Positions 17,758 to 26,172 of a stretch of 64,000 bases of DNA are shown here, in pieces. The notes below the pieces were generated by a model that made no database searches, was not told the DNA's origin, and saw nothing but the letters and a program-made list of their open reading frames with translations. Both the position numbers and the translations under genes were made by a program. The number at the start of each line of letters is the position of its first letter. Position 1 is the stretch's first letter. Where the stretch lies: assembly GCA_900470775.1 (NCBI GenBank), contig UCBZ01000010.1, positions 197,515 to 261,514 on the forward strand, given 5' to 3'. The DNA is from Hyphomicrobiales bacterium. Its GTDB lineage: Bacteria > Pseudomonadota > Alphaproteobacteria > Rhizobiales > Beijerinckiaceae.

Positions 17758-19067
17758 GTTCCCCCGAGCCTGACATACGCTCCTGGGGCGGCCTGATCGC
17801 GCGCGGCAGCGAAAGCGTCGCACCGCAAGCCTGGCTGGCGGAGCCGGCGCCGCAACGGGGGCCCGTCCTCGCCTATGGCAATGGCCGCTCCTATGGCGAT
17901 TCCTGCCTGAACGATGGCGGCCGCCTGATCCTGGGGCGCCACCTCGATCGCATCCTCGCTTTCGACCGGGAGAGCGGGCTTGTCACCTGCGAGGCGGGCG
18001 TCCTGCTCGACGATCTGCTCAAGCTGGTCGTGCCGGCCGGCTGGTTTCCCCCGGTGACGCCCGGAACCTGCTTCGTCACCATCGGCGGCGCGCTCGCCAA
18101 CGACGTCCACGGCAAGAACCATCATCGTGCCGGCACCTTCGGCCGCCATGTCCGCGCCTTCGAACTCGCCCGTTCGGACGGCCAGGTTCTGACCTGCGCC
18201 CCCGACATGAACGGCGCGCTTTTCGCCGCCACCATCGGCGGCATGGGCCTGACCGGCCTGATCACGCAGGTGACGCTGCAGCTGATGCCGGTGGCCTCGG
18301 CGCAGATGCTGCAGCAAACCATCCATTTCGACGGGCTCGACCGCTTCTTCGCCATCGCGTCCGAATCCGACGCGACGCATGACTACACCGTCGCCTGGAT
18401 CGACGCGCTCGCATCGGGCGCCGACTTCGGGCGCGGCGTGTTCTTCCGCGCCAACCATGCACCGGCCTCGCATCGGCCGCCGAGCCGCCCGCGCCGCAGC
18501 CTGTCCTTTCCGTTGACGCCGCCCGTCCCGCTGATCAACGGCCTGACGCTGCGCGCCTTCAACCTGCTCTACCGCGCGATGCAGCCGCGCTCGCCCGAGC
18601 CGCGGCGCATCGCCTATCGCCCGTTCTTCTATCCGCTCGACCGGCTCCGCAACTGGAACCGCGCCTATGGGCCAAACGGCCTGCGCCAGTTCCAATGCGC
18701 AATTCCGATGGCCCACGCGCGCGATGCCGTGGAGGCGATGCTGCGGCGGACGCTTGCCTCTGGCGAGGCCTCGTTCCTGACCGTGCTCAAGCTCTTCGGC
18801 GATGTGCCCTCGCCCGGCATGATGTCCTTCCCGCTGGCGGGCGCCACCCTGACGCTCGACTTCCCCTATCGCGGCGCGCGCACCGACACGCTGCTCGCTG
18901 AACTCGATGCCATCACGCTCGCTGCAGGCGGGCGGGTGAACCCCTACAAGGACGCCCGCATGTCGCCGGCGACCTTCGAGGCCTCGTTCCCGCACTGGCG
19001 CGATTTCGCCGCGCATATCGACCCGGGATTTTCGTCGAGCTTCTGGCGTCGCGTCACCGCCGGCTGA
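17754..19067 (+). CDS. DprE1-like FAD-dependent oxidoreductase (lipid-phospho-ribose 2-oxidase type)
   Basis: A 437-residue flavoenzyme of the VAO fold. FAD-binding signatures are YGNGRSYGDS (residues 41-50) and VTPGTCFVTIGGALANDVHG KNHH (101-124). The latter is nearly identical in pattern to the DprE1 loop that carries the active-site His and Lys. The second catalytic Lys lies in NPYKDAR (about 399). The position equal to the benzothiazinone-reactive Cys of mycobacterial DprE1 appears to be Thr367 (SFPLAGATLTLDFP). GTG 17754 overlaps the stop of the UbiA-like gene. The known partner reductase DprE2 is not adjacent. A role in D-arabinose or D-ribose modification of an envelope glycan or lipid is inferred. 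Confidence 0.82.
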   Translation: MSSPEPDIRSWGGLIARGSESVAPQAWLAEPAPQRGPVLAYGNGRSYGDSCLNDGGRLILGRHLDRILAFDRESGLVTCEAGVLLDDLLKLVVPAGWFPPVTPGTCFVTIGGALANDVHGKNHHRAGTFGRHVRAFELARSDGQVLTCAPDMNGALFAATIGGMGLTGLITQVTLQLMPVASAQMLQQTIHFDGLDRFFAIASESDATHDYTVAWIDALASGADFGRGVFFRANHAPASHRPPSRPRRSLSFPLTPPVPLINGLTLRAFNLLYRAMQPRSPEPRRIAYRPFFYPLDRLRNWNRAYGPNGLRQFQCAIPMAHARDAVEAMLRRTLASGEASFLTVLKLFGDVPSPGMMSFPLAGATLTLDFPYRGARTDTLLAELDAITLAAGGRVNPYKDARMSPATFEASFPHWRDFAAHIDPGFSSSFWRRVTAG

Positions 19068-19096
19068 CGTCGTTCCGAAGCCATCCTTCCCCCGAG

Positions 19097-19212
19097 CCCT
19101 CATCCTGAGGAGCGCTCCGTAGGAGTGCGTCTCGAAGGATGCTTCAGTGGTCTCGGAGCCTGCTGGAGCATCCTTCGAGACGGCCGCTGACGCGGCCTCC
19201 TCAGGATGAGGG
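19097..19212. repeat. Second intergenic repeat family, 116-bp nested inverted repeat
   Basis: Outer arms CCCTCATCCTGAGGAG (19097-19112) and CTCCTCAGGATGAGGG (19197-19212) are a perfect 16-bp inverted repeat. Inner arms GTCTCGAAGGATGC (19129-19142) and GCATCCTTCGAGAC (19168-19181) are a perfect 14-bp repeat. The sequence differs from the clover-type repeat elsewhere in the window and occurs once here. It lies between the DprE1-like gene and a small secreted-protein gene and could also act as a transcript end. Confidence 0.88.
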
Positions 19213-19329
19213 CTGTGAGGGGTCCACAAAAAATCTTCGCATCGCCTTGAACCTTTCCGCCGCCCGCCGCGACCAACGGTCATGCAGGGCGAATGGTTCG
19301 CTCCAAAGACATTCTGGGAGATCAAGACG

Positions 19330-19623
19330 ATGACCCGCTTCAAGACAATCGCGACCGCCACCCTTGCCGCTCTCACGCTCGCCACCACGCTAGCTGCCAC
19401 CTCCGTCGAAGCGCGTCCGCGCTACTGGGGCCATCGCGGTTACGGCTATGGCGCCGGCGCGGGCATCATCGGGGCTCTCGCGGTCGGCGGTCTGATCGCT
19501 GCCTCCGCCTCCCGCCCGGCCTATGGCGGCTACTATTATGGCGGCCGCAGCTGCGAGATGGTCGAGCGCATCAATCGCTACGGCGAGGTCGTCGGCTACC
19601 GCCGCGTCTGCGGCTACTACTGA
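19330..19623 (+). CDS. Small secreted Gly/Tyr-rich protein
   Basis: 97 residues. An N-terminal signal peptide (MTRFKTIATATLAALTLATT through SVEA) is followed by an Arg/Tyr/Gly-rich segment with WGHRGYGYGAGAG, a short hydrophobic stretch GIIGALAVGGLIAAS (about residues 45-60) and a C-terminal part with two cysteines (SCEMVERINRYGEVVGYRRVCGYY). Proteins of this build are common, unnamed envelope proteins in Hyphomicrobiales; the function is unknown. The ATG at 19330 is chosen as the start of the signal peptide. Two hairpins follow the gene. Confidence 0.78.
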   Translation: MTRFKTIATATLAALTLATTLAATSVEARPRYWGHRGYGYGAGAGIIGALAVGGLIAASASRPAYGGYYYGGRSCEMVERINRYGEVVGYRRVCGYY

Positions 19624-19703
19624 GCGGCCCGCGTCTCTGGGGGGCCAGGAACCCCGCAGGGCCGCACGCCCCGGAAGAGCTTGCAGACCCATCGATCACA
19701 GAA

Positions 19704-19729
19704 CGGCTCTCCGGTCATCCGGGGAGCCG
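19704..19729 (+). terminator. Hairpin after the small secreted-protein gene
   Basis: CGGCTCTCCGG, loop TCAT, CCGGGGAGCCG forms an 11-bp stem with one wobble pair, followed by CTTCTCATT. It is placed 80 bases after the stop codon. Confidence 0.6.
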
Positions 19730-19756
19730 CTTCTCATTCCACAACTCTCCAAAGAA

Positions 19757-19780
19757 AAAGGGCCGGCGAACCGGCCCTTT
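19757..19780. terminator. Bidirectional rho-independent terminator
   Basis: AAAGGGCCGG, loop CGAA, CCGGCCCTTT is a perfect 10-bp stem with A and T tracts on its two sides. It separates the plus-strand small secreted-protein gene from the convergent aminotransferase gene ending at 19802. Confidence 0.88.
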
Positions 19781-19801
19781 CCAGAACGTCTTGCAGCTGC
19801 C

Positions 19802-21253
19802 TCAGCCCTTCGCGACCGCGACCTTGCGCAGGTAATCCGTCACGATGCGGGTGATGCCGCGCGAGAGCAGATCGTCGAAGGCATTGATGAAGGTGTCGCA
19901 ATCCTCGCGGGTCGCGATCAGCGGCGGCTCGAGGCGGATGACGTTGCGGTTGTATTCGGTGAAGGCGACGAGCACGTCGTATTCCTTCAAGAGCAGCGCC
20001 CCGACGAAGCCGCAGAGCGACCCCTTCAGCTTGTCGTCGAGCAGCGCGACCATGTGCTTGAGGCCGAACGGCATCGTCTCGCTGATGTCGTTGAACTCGA
20101 CGCCGATCATCAGGCCGCGCCCGCGGATTTCCTTCAGCAGGCTCGGATATTTGACGCGGAGCTCGTTCAGCCTGCTGATCAGATAGTCGCCCTGGCGCTG
20201 GGCGTTGCCCATGAGGTCTTCCTCATAGAGCACGTTCAGCCCCTCGATCGCCGAGATGCAGGCCTCGCCCATGCCGCCGAACGTCGCCTGGGCATGGATC
20301 AGCGCGGTCTTGGGCTTGCCATAGGCCTTCATGTAGATTTCGCGCCGGGCGATCATCGCGCCCATCGCGGCCTTCGAGCCGCCGAGCGCCTTGGCCAGCG
20401 CAGTCACGTCAGGCACGACGCCGTCGCGCTCGAAGGCGAAGAACTGGCCGGTGCGCCCGAGCCCGCACTGGACCTCGTCGGCAACCCAGAGCACGCCATG
20501 CTTGTCGCAGAGCGCGCGCAACTCGCGCCAGAAGCCGAGCGGCGCCTCGACGATGCCGCCGCCACCCTGGATGGTCTCCATCACGACGATGCCGATCGCG
20601 GGGTCGCTTTCGAGCGCCTGGCGCACGGCCTCGATATCCCCGAACGGCACCTTGACCCGGTTCTCGACCAGCTTGAACTGCGACTGGTAGAGCGTCGAAT
20701 CCGTGATCGAGAGCACGCCCTTTGTCTTGCCGTGGAACGAGTTCGCGGCGTGCAGGATCTTCGACTTGGCCGGACCCTGCGCCTGCTCGGCGACCTTCAG
20801 CGCAGCCTCCATCGCCTCCGAGCCGGTCGAGCCGAGAAAGACCATGTCGAGATCGCCGGGCGAGATCGCGGCGAGATTGGCGGCGAGCGCCGAGGCGTAT
20901 TGCGACATGAACGCCATGCAGATCTCATGGCGGTTCTCGTCCTGGAACTTTTTCCGGGCCGCGACGATGCGCGGGTGGTTGTGACCGAACGCGACCGAGC
21001 AGAACCCCCCGAAGAAATCGAGGATCTTGCGGCCGTCCCTGGTGATGTAGTGCATGCCCTGCGCGCGATCGACGAGGATCTTGTCGAAGCCGAGCAGTTT
21101 CAGGAAATGCACCTGGCCGGGATTGATGTGGCTGGTGAACAGCTCTTTCACCGTCTGCACGTCGAGGTTCTTGGCATCCTCGACGCTGTAGAGCTTCGGC
21201 CGGGCCGGCGCGGTCATCGCGGCGTCCTCAGTCTTGTAAGCGGGCATGCTCAT
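19802..21253 (-). CDS. Class III (acetylornithine-type) PLP-dependent aminotransferase
   Basis: A 483-residue fold-type I aminotransferase. The cofactor site includes GSTGSEAMEAALK, the Asp in WVADEVQCGLGRTG and the Schiff-base Lys in TALAKALGGSK. The N-terminal extension of about 45 residues is longer than that of ArgD. Its start codon overlaps the stop of the epimerase gene by 4 bases (ATGA), so the two are coupled. In this context it may aminate a keto-sugar or a keto acid of a lipid or glycan precursor rather than serve arginine synthesis; this is an inference. A strong terminator lies just downstream. Confidence 0.85.
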   Translation of the reverse strand: MSMPAYKTEDAAMTAPARPKLYSVEDAKNLDVQTVKELFTSHINPGQVHFLKLLGFDKILVDRAQGMHYITRDGRKILDFFGGFCSVAFGHNHPRIVAARKKFQDENRHEICMAFMSQYASALAANLAAISPGDLDMVFLGSTGSEAMEAALKVAEQAQGPAKSKILHAANSFHGKTKGVLSITDSTLYQSQFKLVENRVKVPFGDIEAVRQALESDPAIGIVVMETIQGGGGIVEAPLGFWRELRALCDKHGVLWVADEVQCGLGRTGQFFAFERDGVVPDVTALAKALGGSKAAMGAMIARREIYMKAYGKPKTALIHAQATFGGMGEACISAIEGLNVLYEEDLMGNAQRQGDYLISRLNELRVKYPSLLKEIRGRGLMIGVEFNDISETMPFGLKHMVALLDDKLKGSLCGFVGALLLKEYDVLVAFTEYNRNVIRLEPPLIATREDCDTFINAFDDLLSRGITRIVTDYLRKVAVAKG

Positions 21254-22254
21254 GCGGCGACACTCCTCGGGGCTTCGTTGGAGGGCGCTTTCGCCCGGCG
21301 GTATTCGGTATAGGCGGCGAGCAGCATGTCCTCGTCGCGATGCAGCGGCTTCCAGCCGAGTTCGCGCTTGGCCTTGCTGGTGTCGAGAATGCAGATCTCG
21401 TCGGCGATCATGTATTGCTCGGGGTCCATGATCGGCATGTTGACCGCATCGAGCGCGTTCAGCGTCAGCTTCACCAGCGAGGCCGGCGTCGGCAGCAGGA
21501 TCGACTTCGAGCCGGCATGGGCGATCAGGTCGCCGAGCAGCTTCCTGACCGGCGGCGGGTCATCCGAGCCGAGATTATAGGCCGAATTCGGGAAACCCGC
21601 CTTCCAGGCCGCGACGCAGGCGCTGGCGCAGTCGAACACCGAGATGAACTGGTAGGGGTTCTTGCCCGACCCGATCATCGGCACCGGCAGGTTCATGTCG
21701 ATCAGCTTGAACAGCTTGACCAGGATGCCCAGGCGCCCCGGCCCGATGATCAGGCGCGGCCGGAAGATCGGAATCTGGAAGCCCTTGTCGCGATAGGTCT
21801 GGGCCAGCGTCTCGGTGGCGAGCTTGCTCTCGCCATATTCGCCGAGCGGCCGGGCCGGGTGGTCCTCGTCCTGCGGGACGGTGACCGAATGGCCGTAGAT
21901 CATGTCCGTGGTGAAGTGGACGAGCTTGTTGGCGCCCGCCTTCTCCATCCAGCTCAGGATGTTCTGCGTGCCGTGATAGTTCACCGGCCAGAAGAAATCA
22001 TGCCGCTCGGCCCGCGTCACGATCGGCGACAACATCTTGGCCGAGAGGTTGTAGACGAGATCGTCCTTGTCGAGCGGGATGCCGGCGACGCTGGCCGCAT
22101 CTGTCACGTCGATCTTGTGGAACGGCACCTTGGCGTAATGGGCATGGCCGCTCTTGACGATGTCGGCGACCAGCACCTCCTCGCCCATAGCCGAAAGATC
22201 AGCCGCCAAATGCGAGCCGACGAAGCCGTCGCCGCCGATGATGATGTGTTTCAC
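21250..22254 (-). CDS. NAD-dependent epimerase/dehydratase (extended SDR)
   Basis: A 334-residue extended short-chain dehydrogenase. The coenzyme loop GGDGFVGSH is at residues 7-15, HFTTDMIYG precedes the active site, and the Tyr140-Lys144 pair lies in EYGESK. RPRLIIGPGR and NLGSDDPPPVRKLL are typical of nucleotide-sugar epimerases or reductases. It lies between the 42-residue ORF and the aminotransferase gene in a tight operon. The size and extended C-terminal domain argue against it being the DprE2-type classical SDR. The sugar substrate is unknown. Confidence 0.87.
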   Translation of the reverse strand: MKHIIIGGDGFVGSHLAADLSAMGEEVLVADIVKSGHAHYAKVPFHKIDVTDAASVAGIPLDKDDLVYNLSAKMLSPIVTRAERHDFFWPVNYHGTQNILSWMEKAGANKLVHFTTDMIYGHSVTVPQDEDHPARPLGEYGESKLATETLAQTYRDKGFQIPIFRPRLIIGPGRLGILVKLFKLIDMNLPVPMIGSGKNPYQFISVFDCASACVAAWKAGFPNSAYNLGSDDPPPVRKLLGDLIAHAGSKSILLPTPASLVKLTLNALDAVNMPIMDPEQYMIADEICILDTSKAKRELGWKPLHRDEDMLLAAYTEYRRAKAPSNEAPRSVAA

Positions 22255-22270
22255 GAGCGGTCTCTCCGGC

Positions 22271-22399
22271 TCAGCGGGGCAGGGCTTGATGGGGCAAACG
22301 CGGCCGCTGGTCGCGCGCCGGCACGGGAATGGGAACGAGCTCCGGCTTGGGCTCGAGCAGCGCGCCGAGACGCAGGAACAGACGAACGAGCAGATCCAT
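22271..22399 (-). CDS. Small hypothetical protein (42 residues) inside the epimerase operon
   Basis: A short ORF starting MDLLVRLFLRLGALLEP and ending HQALPR, with GAGGG about 6 bases before the ATG. It starts 8 bases after the stop of the SMR-like gene and ends 16 bases before the epimerase start, so it fits exactly into the operon spacing. The first 14 residues can form an amphipathic or hydrophobic helix; the rest is Pro/Arg-rich. No family is recognised. It could be a membrane-associated partner of the transporter, or simply a translated spacer. Confidence 0.5.
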   Translation of the reverse strand: MDLLVRLFLRLGALLEPKPELVPIPVPARDQRPRLPHQALPR

Positions 22400-22407
22400 G
22401 ATGTCCC

Positions 22408-22776
22408 TCAGCTTTGTGCGATGAAGATGGTGCCGAGTACGATGAAGCCGATGCCCGCGATCCGGGCCGTACTCATGTCCTCGTTGAAGACGAAATAGGC
22501 GTAGGCCGCGACTACGACATAGGCGAGGCTCAGGAAGGGGTAGGCGTAGGAGATCTGAACCTTCGAGAGCACGATCAGATGCGAGGCCATGCTGATCACG
22601 AAGGTGCACAGGCCCGCGAAGACGAACGGGTTGAAGACAACCTTGAAAACCGTCGAGATCAGCCCGTCGCCGGCGACGTCGAGCGCACCCACGCCGGTCA
22701 TGCCGCGCTTCAGCATCAGCTGCGCCGCGGCATTGGTCAGCACCGTGAACAGGATCAGGGGAATATAGGCATTCAT
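22408..22776 (-). CDS. Small multidrug resistance/EamA-type four-helix transporter
   Basis: 122 residues with four hydrophobic helices: YIPLILFTVLTNAAAQLML, FVFAGLCTFVISMASHLIVLS, YAYPFLSLAYVVVAAYAYFVF and IAGIGFIVLGTIFIA. The P-L-x-Y-x pattern in helix 3 and the length match the SMR/EamA halves that include the lipid-linked aminoarabinose flippases ArnE/ArnF. As first gene of an operon with an epimerase and an aminotransferase, it may flip a lipid-linked sugar, which is an inference. It lacks the Glu of EmrE's first helix, so drug export is less likely. Confidence 0.78.
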   Translation of the reverse strand: MNAYIPLILFTVLTNAAAQLMLKRGMTGVGALDVAGDGLISTVFKVVFNPFVFAGLCTFVISMASHLIVLSKVQISYAYPFLSLAYVVVAAYAYFVFNEDMSTARIAGIGFIVLGTIFIAQS

Positions 22777-23035
22777 CGGCGCTTGAGCTTTTCCGCAAAT
22801 CTTCGACAGACGTGTCGCAGGCCTTTGGATGACACCGAAAATACTTCAAATGCGTTGCGCCGTGGGTCTTACCTCGGCGTAACGTTAAGACGATCCTGAC
22901 GGGATCGCAGAAACCGCAGGGCAATCGGAAGATCTGTGAAACCCGCTGCGCGAGCCCGGTCCTGACCTGGCGACTTGGTCCGCCCTTTGCACGGGGCTTG
23001 CTGAGCGGATCGACGCCCAGCGAGGAGACCACATC

Positions 23036-23524
23036 ATGAAGCGCGAAGAGCTCACCGAGAAGATCCTCGACATCAAGCGCGAGAAGGGCTGGAGCTGGAA
23101 GCACATCACCGACGAGATCGGTGGCATGTCCGAGGTGCTGATCGTCGGCGCCCTGCTCGGCCAGATGAAGCTGGTCAAGCCACTGGCAGAAAAGGCACAG
23201 GCGCTGTTCGGGCTGACCGAGAACGAGAAGCGCATGCTCAACGAGGTGCCCTATCGCGGCACCGGCACGCCGATGCCGCCGACCGACCCGCTGATCTACC
23301 GCTTCTACGAGATGGTGATGGTCAACGGACCCGCCTGGAAGGCGCTGATCGAGGAGGAGTTCGGCGACGGCATCATGTCGGCGATCGACTTCAACATCGA
23401 GTTCGAGCGCGAGCCGAACCCGAAGGGCGATCGCGTCAAGATCGGCATGTCCGGCAAGTTCCTGCCCTACAAATACTATGGCAACGAACAGGGTATTCCC
23501 GATTACGGCTTCAAGGAGGTCTGA
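23036..23524 (+). CDS. cynS: Cyanate hydratase (cyanase)
   Basis: A 162-residue enzyme converting cyanate and bicarbonate to ammonia and CO2. The N-terminal helical domain begins MKREELTEKILDIKREKGWSW. The catalytic triad is Arg89, Glu92 and Ser115 in YRFYEM and GIMSAIDF, with the same spacing (3 and 23) as in E. coli cyanase. The C-terminus forms the active-site ring of the decamer. No cynR or cynT lies beside it. It is convergent with a GST gene 10 bases away. The 259-bp gap upstream must contain its promoter. Confidence 0.97.
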   Translation: MKREELTEKILDIKREKGWSWKHITDEIGGMSEVLIVGALLGQMKLVKPLAEKAQALFGLTENEKRMLNEVPYRGTGTPMPPTDPLIYRFYEMVMVNGPAWKALIEEEFGDGIMSAIDFNIEFEREPNPKGDRVKIGMSGKFLPYKYYGNEQGIPDYGFKEV

Positions 23525-23533
23525 GGCACGTCC

Positions 23534-24142
23534 TCAGACGCCCTTCGCCAGCTCCTCCTCCTTCGCCAGCGTCCTCTGCAAGGCGGGGCGCGTCAGCATG
23601 CGCTCCATATAGGCCTCGAACACCGGTCGGCGCGGCAGCACCTTGATCAGGTTCATGCCGTAGTGGATGGCGGTGCCGATCTGCGTGTCGGCCGCCGTGA
23701 AGCGCTCGCCGGCGGCATGGCCGCGCGCCAGCCGCTTCTCCAGATGCGCGACCGCATCGTCGAGCGAGCCGAAGGAGACACTGCTCGGCTTGTAGGACAG
23801 ACCGAGCGCCTTGGTCGCGATGACGGGATCGAGTACGGCGTCGGCATAGACCAGCGCGGTCAGATAGGCCGCCCGGTCCGGCGAACCGATGGCCGGCGCC
23901 AGCCCGGCACGCGGGAAGGCGTCGCCGAGATAAAGCGAGATCGCGGCCCGCTCCGTGACGATGACGCCGTCATGGACGATGGCCGGCACCTTCTTGTGCG
24001 GCTGGATCGCGCGATAGGATTCGGGCGCCCCATCCTCCTGACGGATATCGACCAGCTGCATGTCATAGGGTTCGCCGAGTTCCTCGAGCAGCCACAGCAT
24101 GCTGAAGGACCGTGACTGCGGAGCGTGGTAGAAGGTCAGCAT
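23534..24142 (-). CDS. Glutathione S-transferase family protein
   Basis: 202 residues. The N-terminal thioredoxin-like domain starts MLTFYHAPQSRSFSMLWLLEELG, with the catalytic Ser/Tyr region near residues 8-12 and the glutathione-binding KKVPAIVHDG and TERAAISLYLGD. The C-terminal all-helical domain follows. ATG 24142 is chosen because GGAGG lies 6 bases upstream; the more distal start at 24154 has none. The substrate is unknown. Confidence 0.88.
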   Translation of the reverse strand: MLTFYHAPQSRSFSMLWLLEELGEPYDMQLVDIRQEDGAPESYRAIQPHKKVPAIVHDGVIVTERAAISLYLGDAFPRAGLAPAIGSPDRAAYLTALVYADAVLDPVIATKALGLSYKPSSVSFGSLDDAVAHLEKRLARGHAAGERFTAADTQIGTAIHYGMNLIKVLPRRPVFEAYMERMLTRPALQRTLAKEEELAKGV

Positions 24143-24234
24143 GATATCCTCCATCGCCGGGCCGGACGCGCCCCACCAGACAATCTGGACCGCGCTGCCT
24201 GTCGAAACGTGTCAGGTGCCGCAGGGTTTCCGCC

Positions 24235-24852
24235 ATGCCGTTGCCAAATCGCGTCGCGCCTGACGGCCGCCTCTTCGCCGATCCGGCACGCGGCCTGCTC
24301 TTCGGCAATCGCGGCGGGCGCTTCCATGACCCAGAGAGCAGCGAGGTGCCGCGGCGGACTTATGTGAGCCGGCAATGGATCTGCTGTGTGCTCGCCTTCA
24401 AGGGCAGGCAGAGGCAGGTCTGGGGCCGCGGCTACACCGAACTGTTCTTCTGCGACGAGGTCACGGCGCTGGCCGCCGGCCACCGCCCCTGCATGGAATG
24501 CCGGCGCAGCGACGCGCTGGCCTATCGCGCCGCGATGATGCGCGGGGTCGGATTGGCCGCCACGCCCTCCTTCCCGGAAATCGACCGCCGCCTCGATGCC
24601 GAGCGGCGCGACGGACGCACAGCGCGGTTCCACCTCCTGCCCGTGACGGATCTTCCCGATGGCAGCATGATCCTGCGCGAGGATGGTCCGGGCTTCCTCG
24701 CGCTCAAGGGCGGACAGGCGCTGCTCTGGTCGCCGGCAGGTTATGTCGCGCGCGCGGAGCGTCCCCTCGGCATGGCAAGGGTGCTGACGCCGCCCGCGAC
24801 GCTGGCGGCTCTCGCCTGCGGCTACCGCCCGCTCTGGCACCCCAGCGCCTGA
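24235..24852 (+). CDS. Conserved hypothetical protein with Ada-like CxxC motif
   Basis: 205 residues; not a recognised named family. It starts MPLPNRVAPDGRLFADPARG. The middle part, YTELFFCDEVTALAAGHRPCMECRR (about residues 67-91), resembles the second half of the metal-binding domain of the Ada methyl transferase, where AGxRPCxxCRP ligates zinc. A further CC pair lies near residue 50. The C-terminal half (GMARVLTPPATLAALACGYRPLW) has no clear motif. It stands alone on the plus strand, divergent from the GST gene. A nucleic-acid-related or zinc-binding role is only a suggestion. Confidence 0.65.
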   Translation: MPLPNRVAPDGRLFADPARGLLFGNRGGRFHDPESSEVPRRTYVSRQWICCVLAFKGRQRQVWGRGYTELFFCDEVTALAAGHRPCMECRRSDALAYRAAMMRGVGLAATPSFPEIDRRLDAERRDGRTARFHLLPVTDLPDGSMILREDGPGFLALKGGQALLWSPAGYVARAERPLGMARVLTPPATLAALACGYRPLWHPSA

Positions 24853-24954
24853 CAAGCACCGACGCATGCTGCGCTGATCCGGTCAGGAACCTTTCCGGCC
24901 GGCGCCGCGTTGCCACGGCACTCTTTGTCACATGCCGAAAAATGGGGTGCACCA

Positions 24955-25029
24955 ATGCGTTCGATTGCTCTCTGGCTTCTGGGCGTTCCGATCCCGATCA
25001 TCATTCTGCTTTGGTTCTTCATGCGCTGA
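24955..25029 (+). CDS. Very small single-span membrane protein (24 residues)
   Basis: ATG 24955 to TGA 25029 encodes MRSIALWLLGVPIPIIILLW followed by FFMR. It is one transmembrane helix with a Pro-Ile-Pro kink and charged ends. Similar short proteins with an ALWLLG-PIPII core occur in Hyphomicrobiales, usually unannotated. A GGGG stretch is located about 8 bases upstream. It lies in the 350-bp gap between the 24235 gene and the ABC exporter. Function unknown. Confidence 0.55.
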   Translation: MRSIALWLLGVPIPIIILLWFFMR

Positions 25030-25206
25030 GCCTTCCCTTTCTCAGCATCGTCGACATGGCCGGGCTCGTCCCGGCCATGTTCGTTTTGGCGCACTGCGCT
25101 GCCGACACGGACTGACAGCAAGGGCGGTCAAGAACCTGCCAACGCACGACAGCGCATCGCAGGATTGCGCCAGCCTGCCATCGCAACGTCACCGGAACTG
25201 CCCTAT

Positions 25207-26168
<962 letters not shown>

Positions 26169-26172
<4 letters not shown>

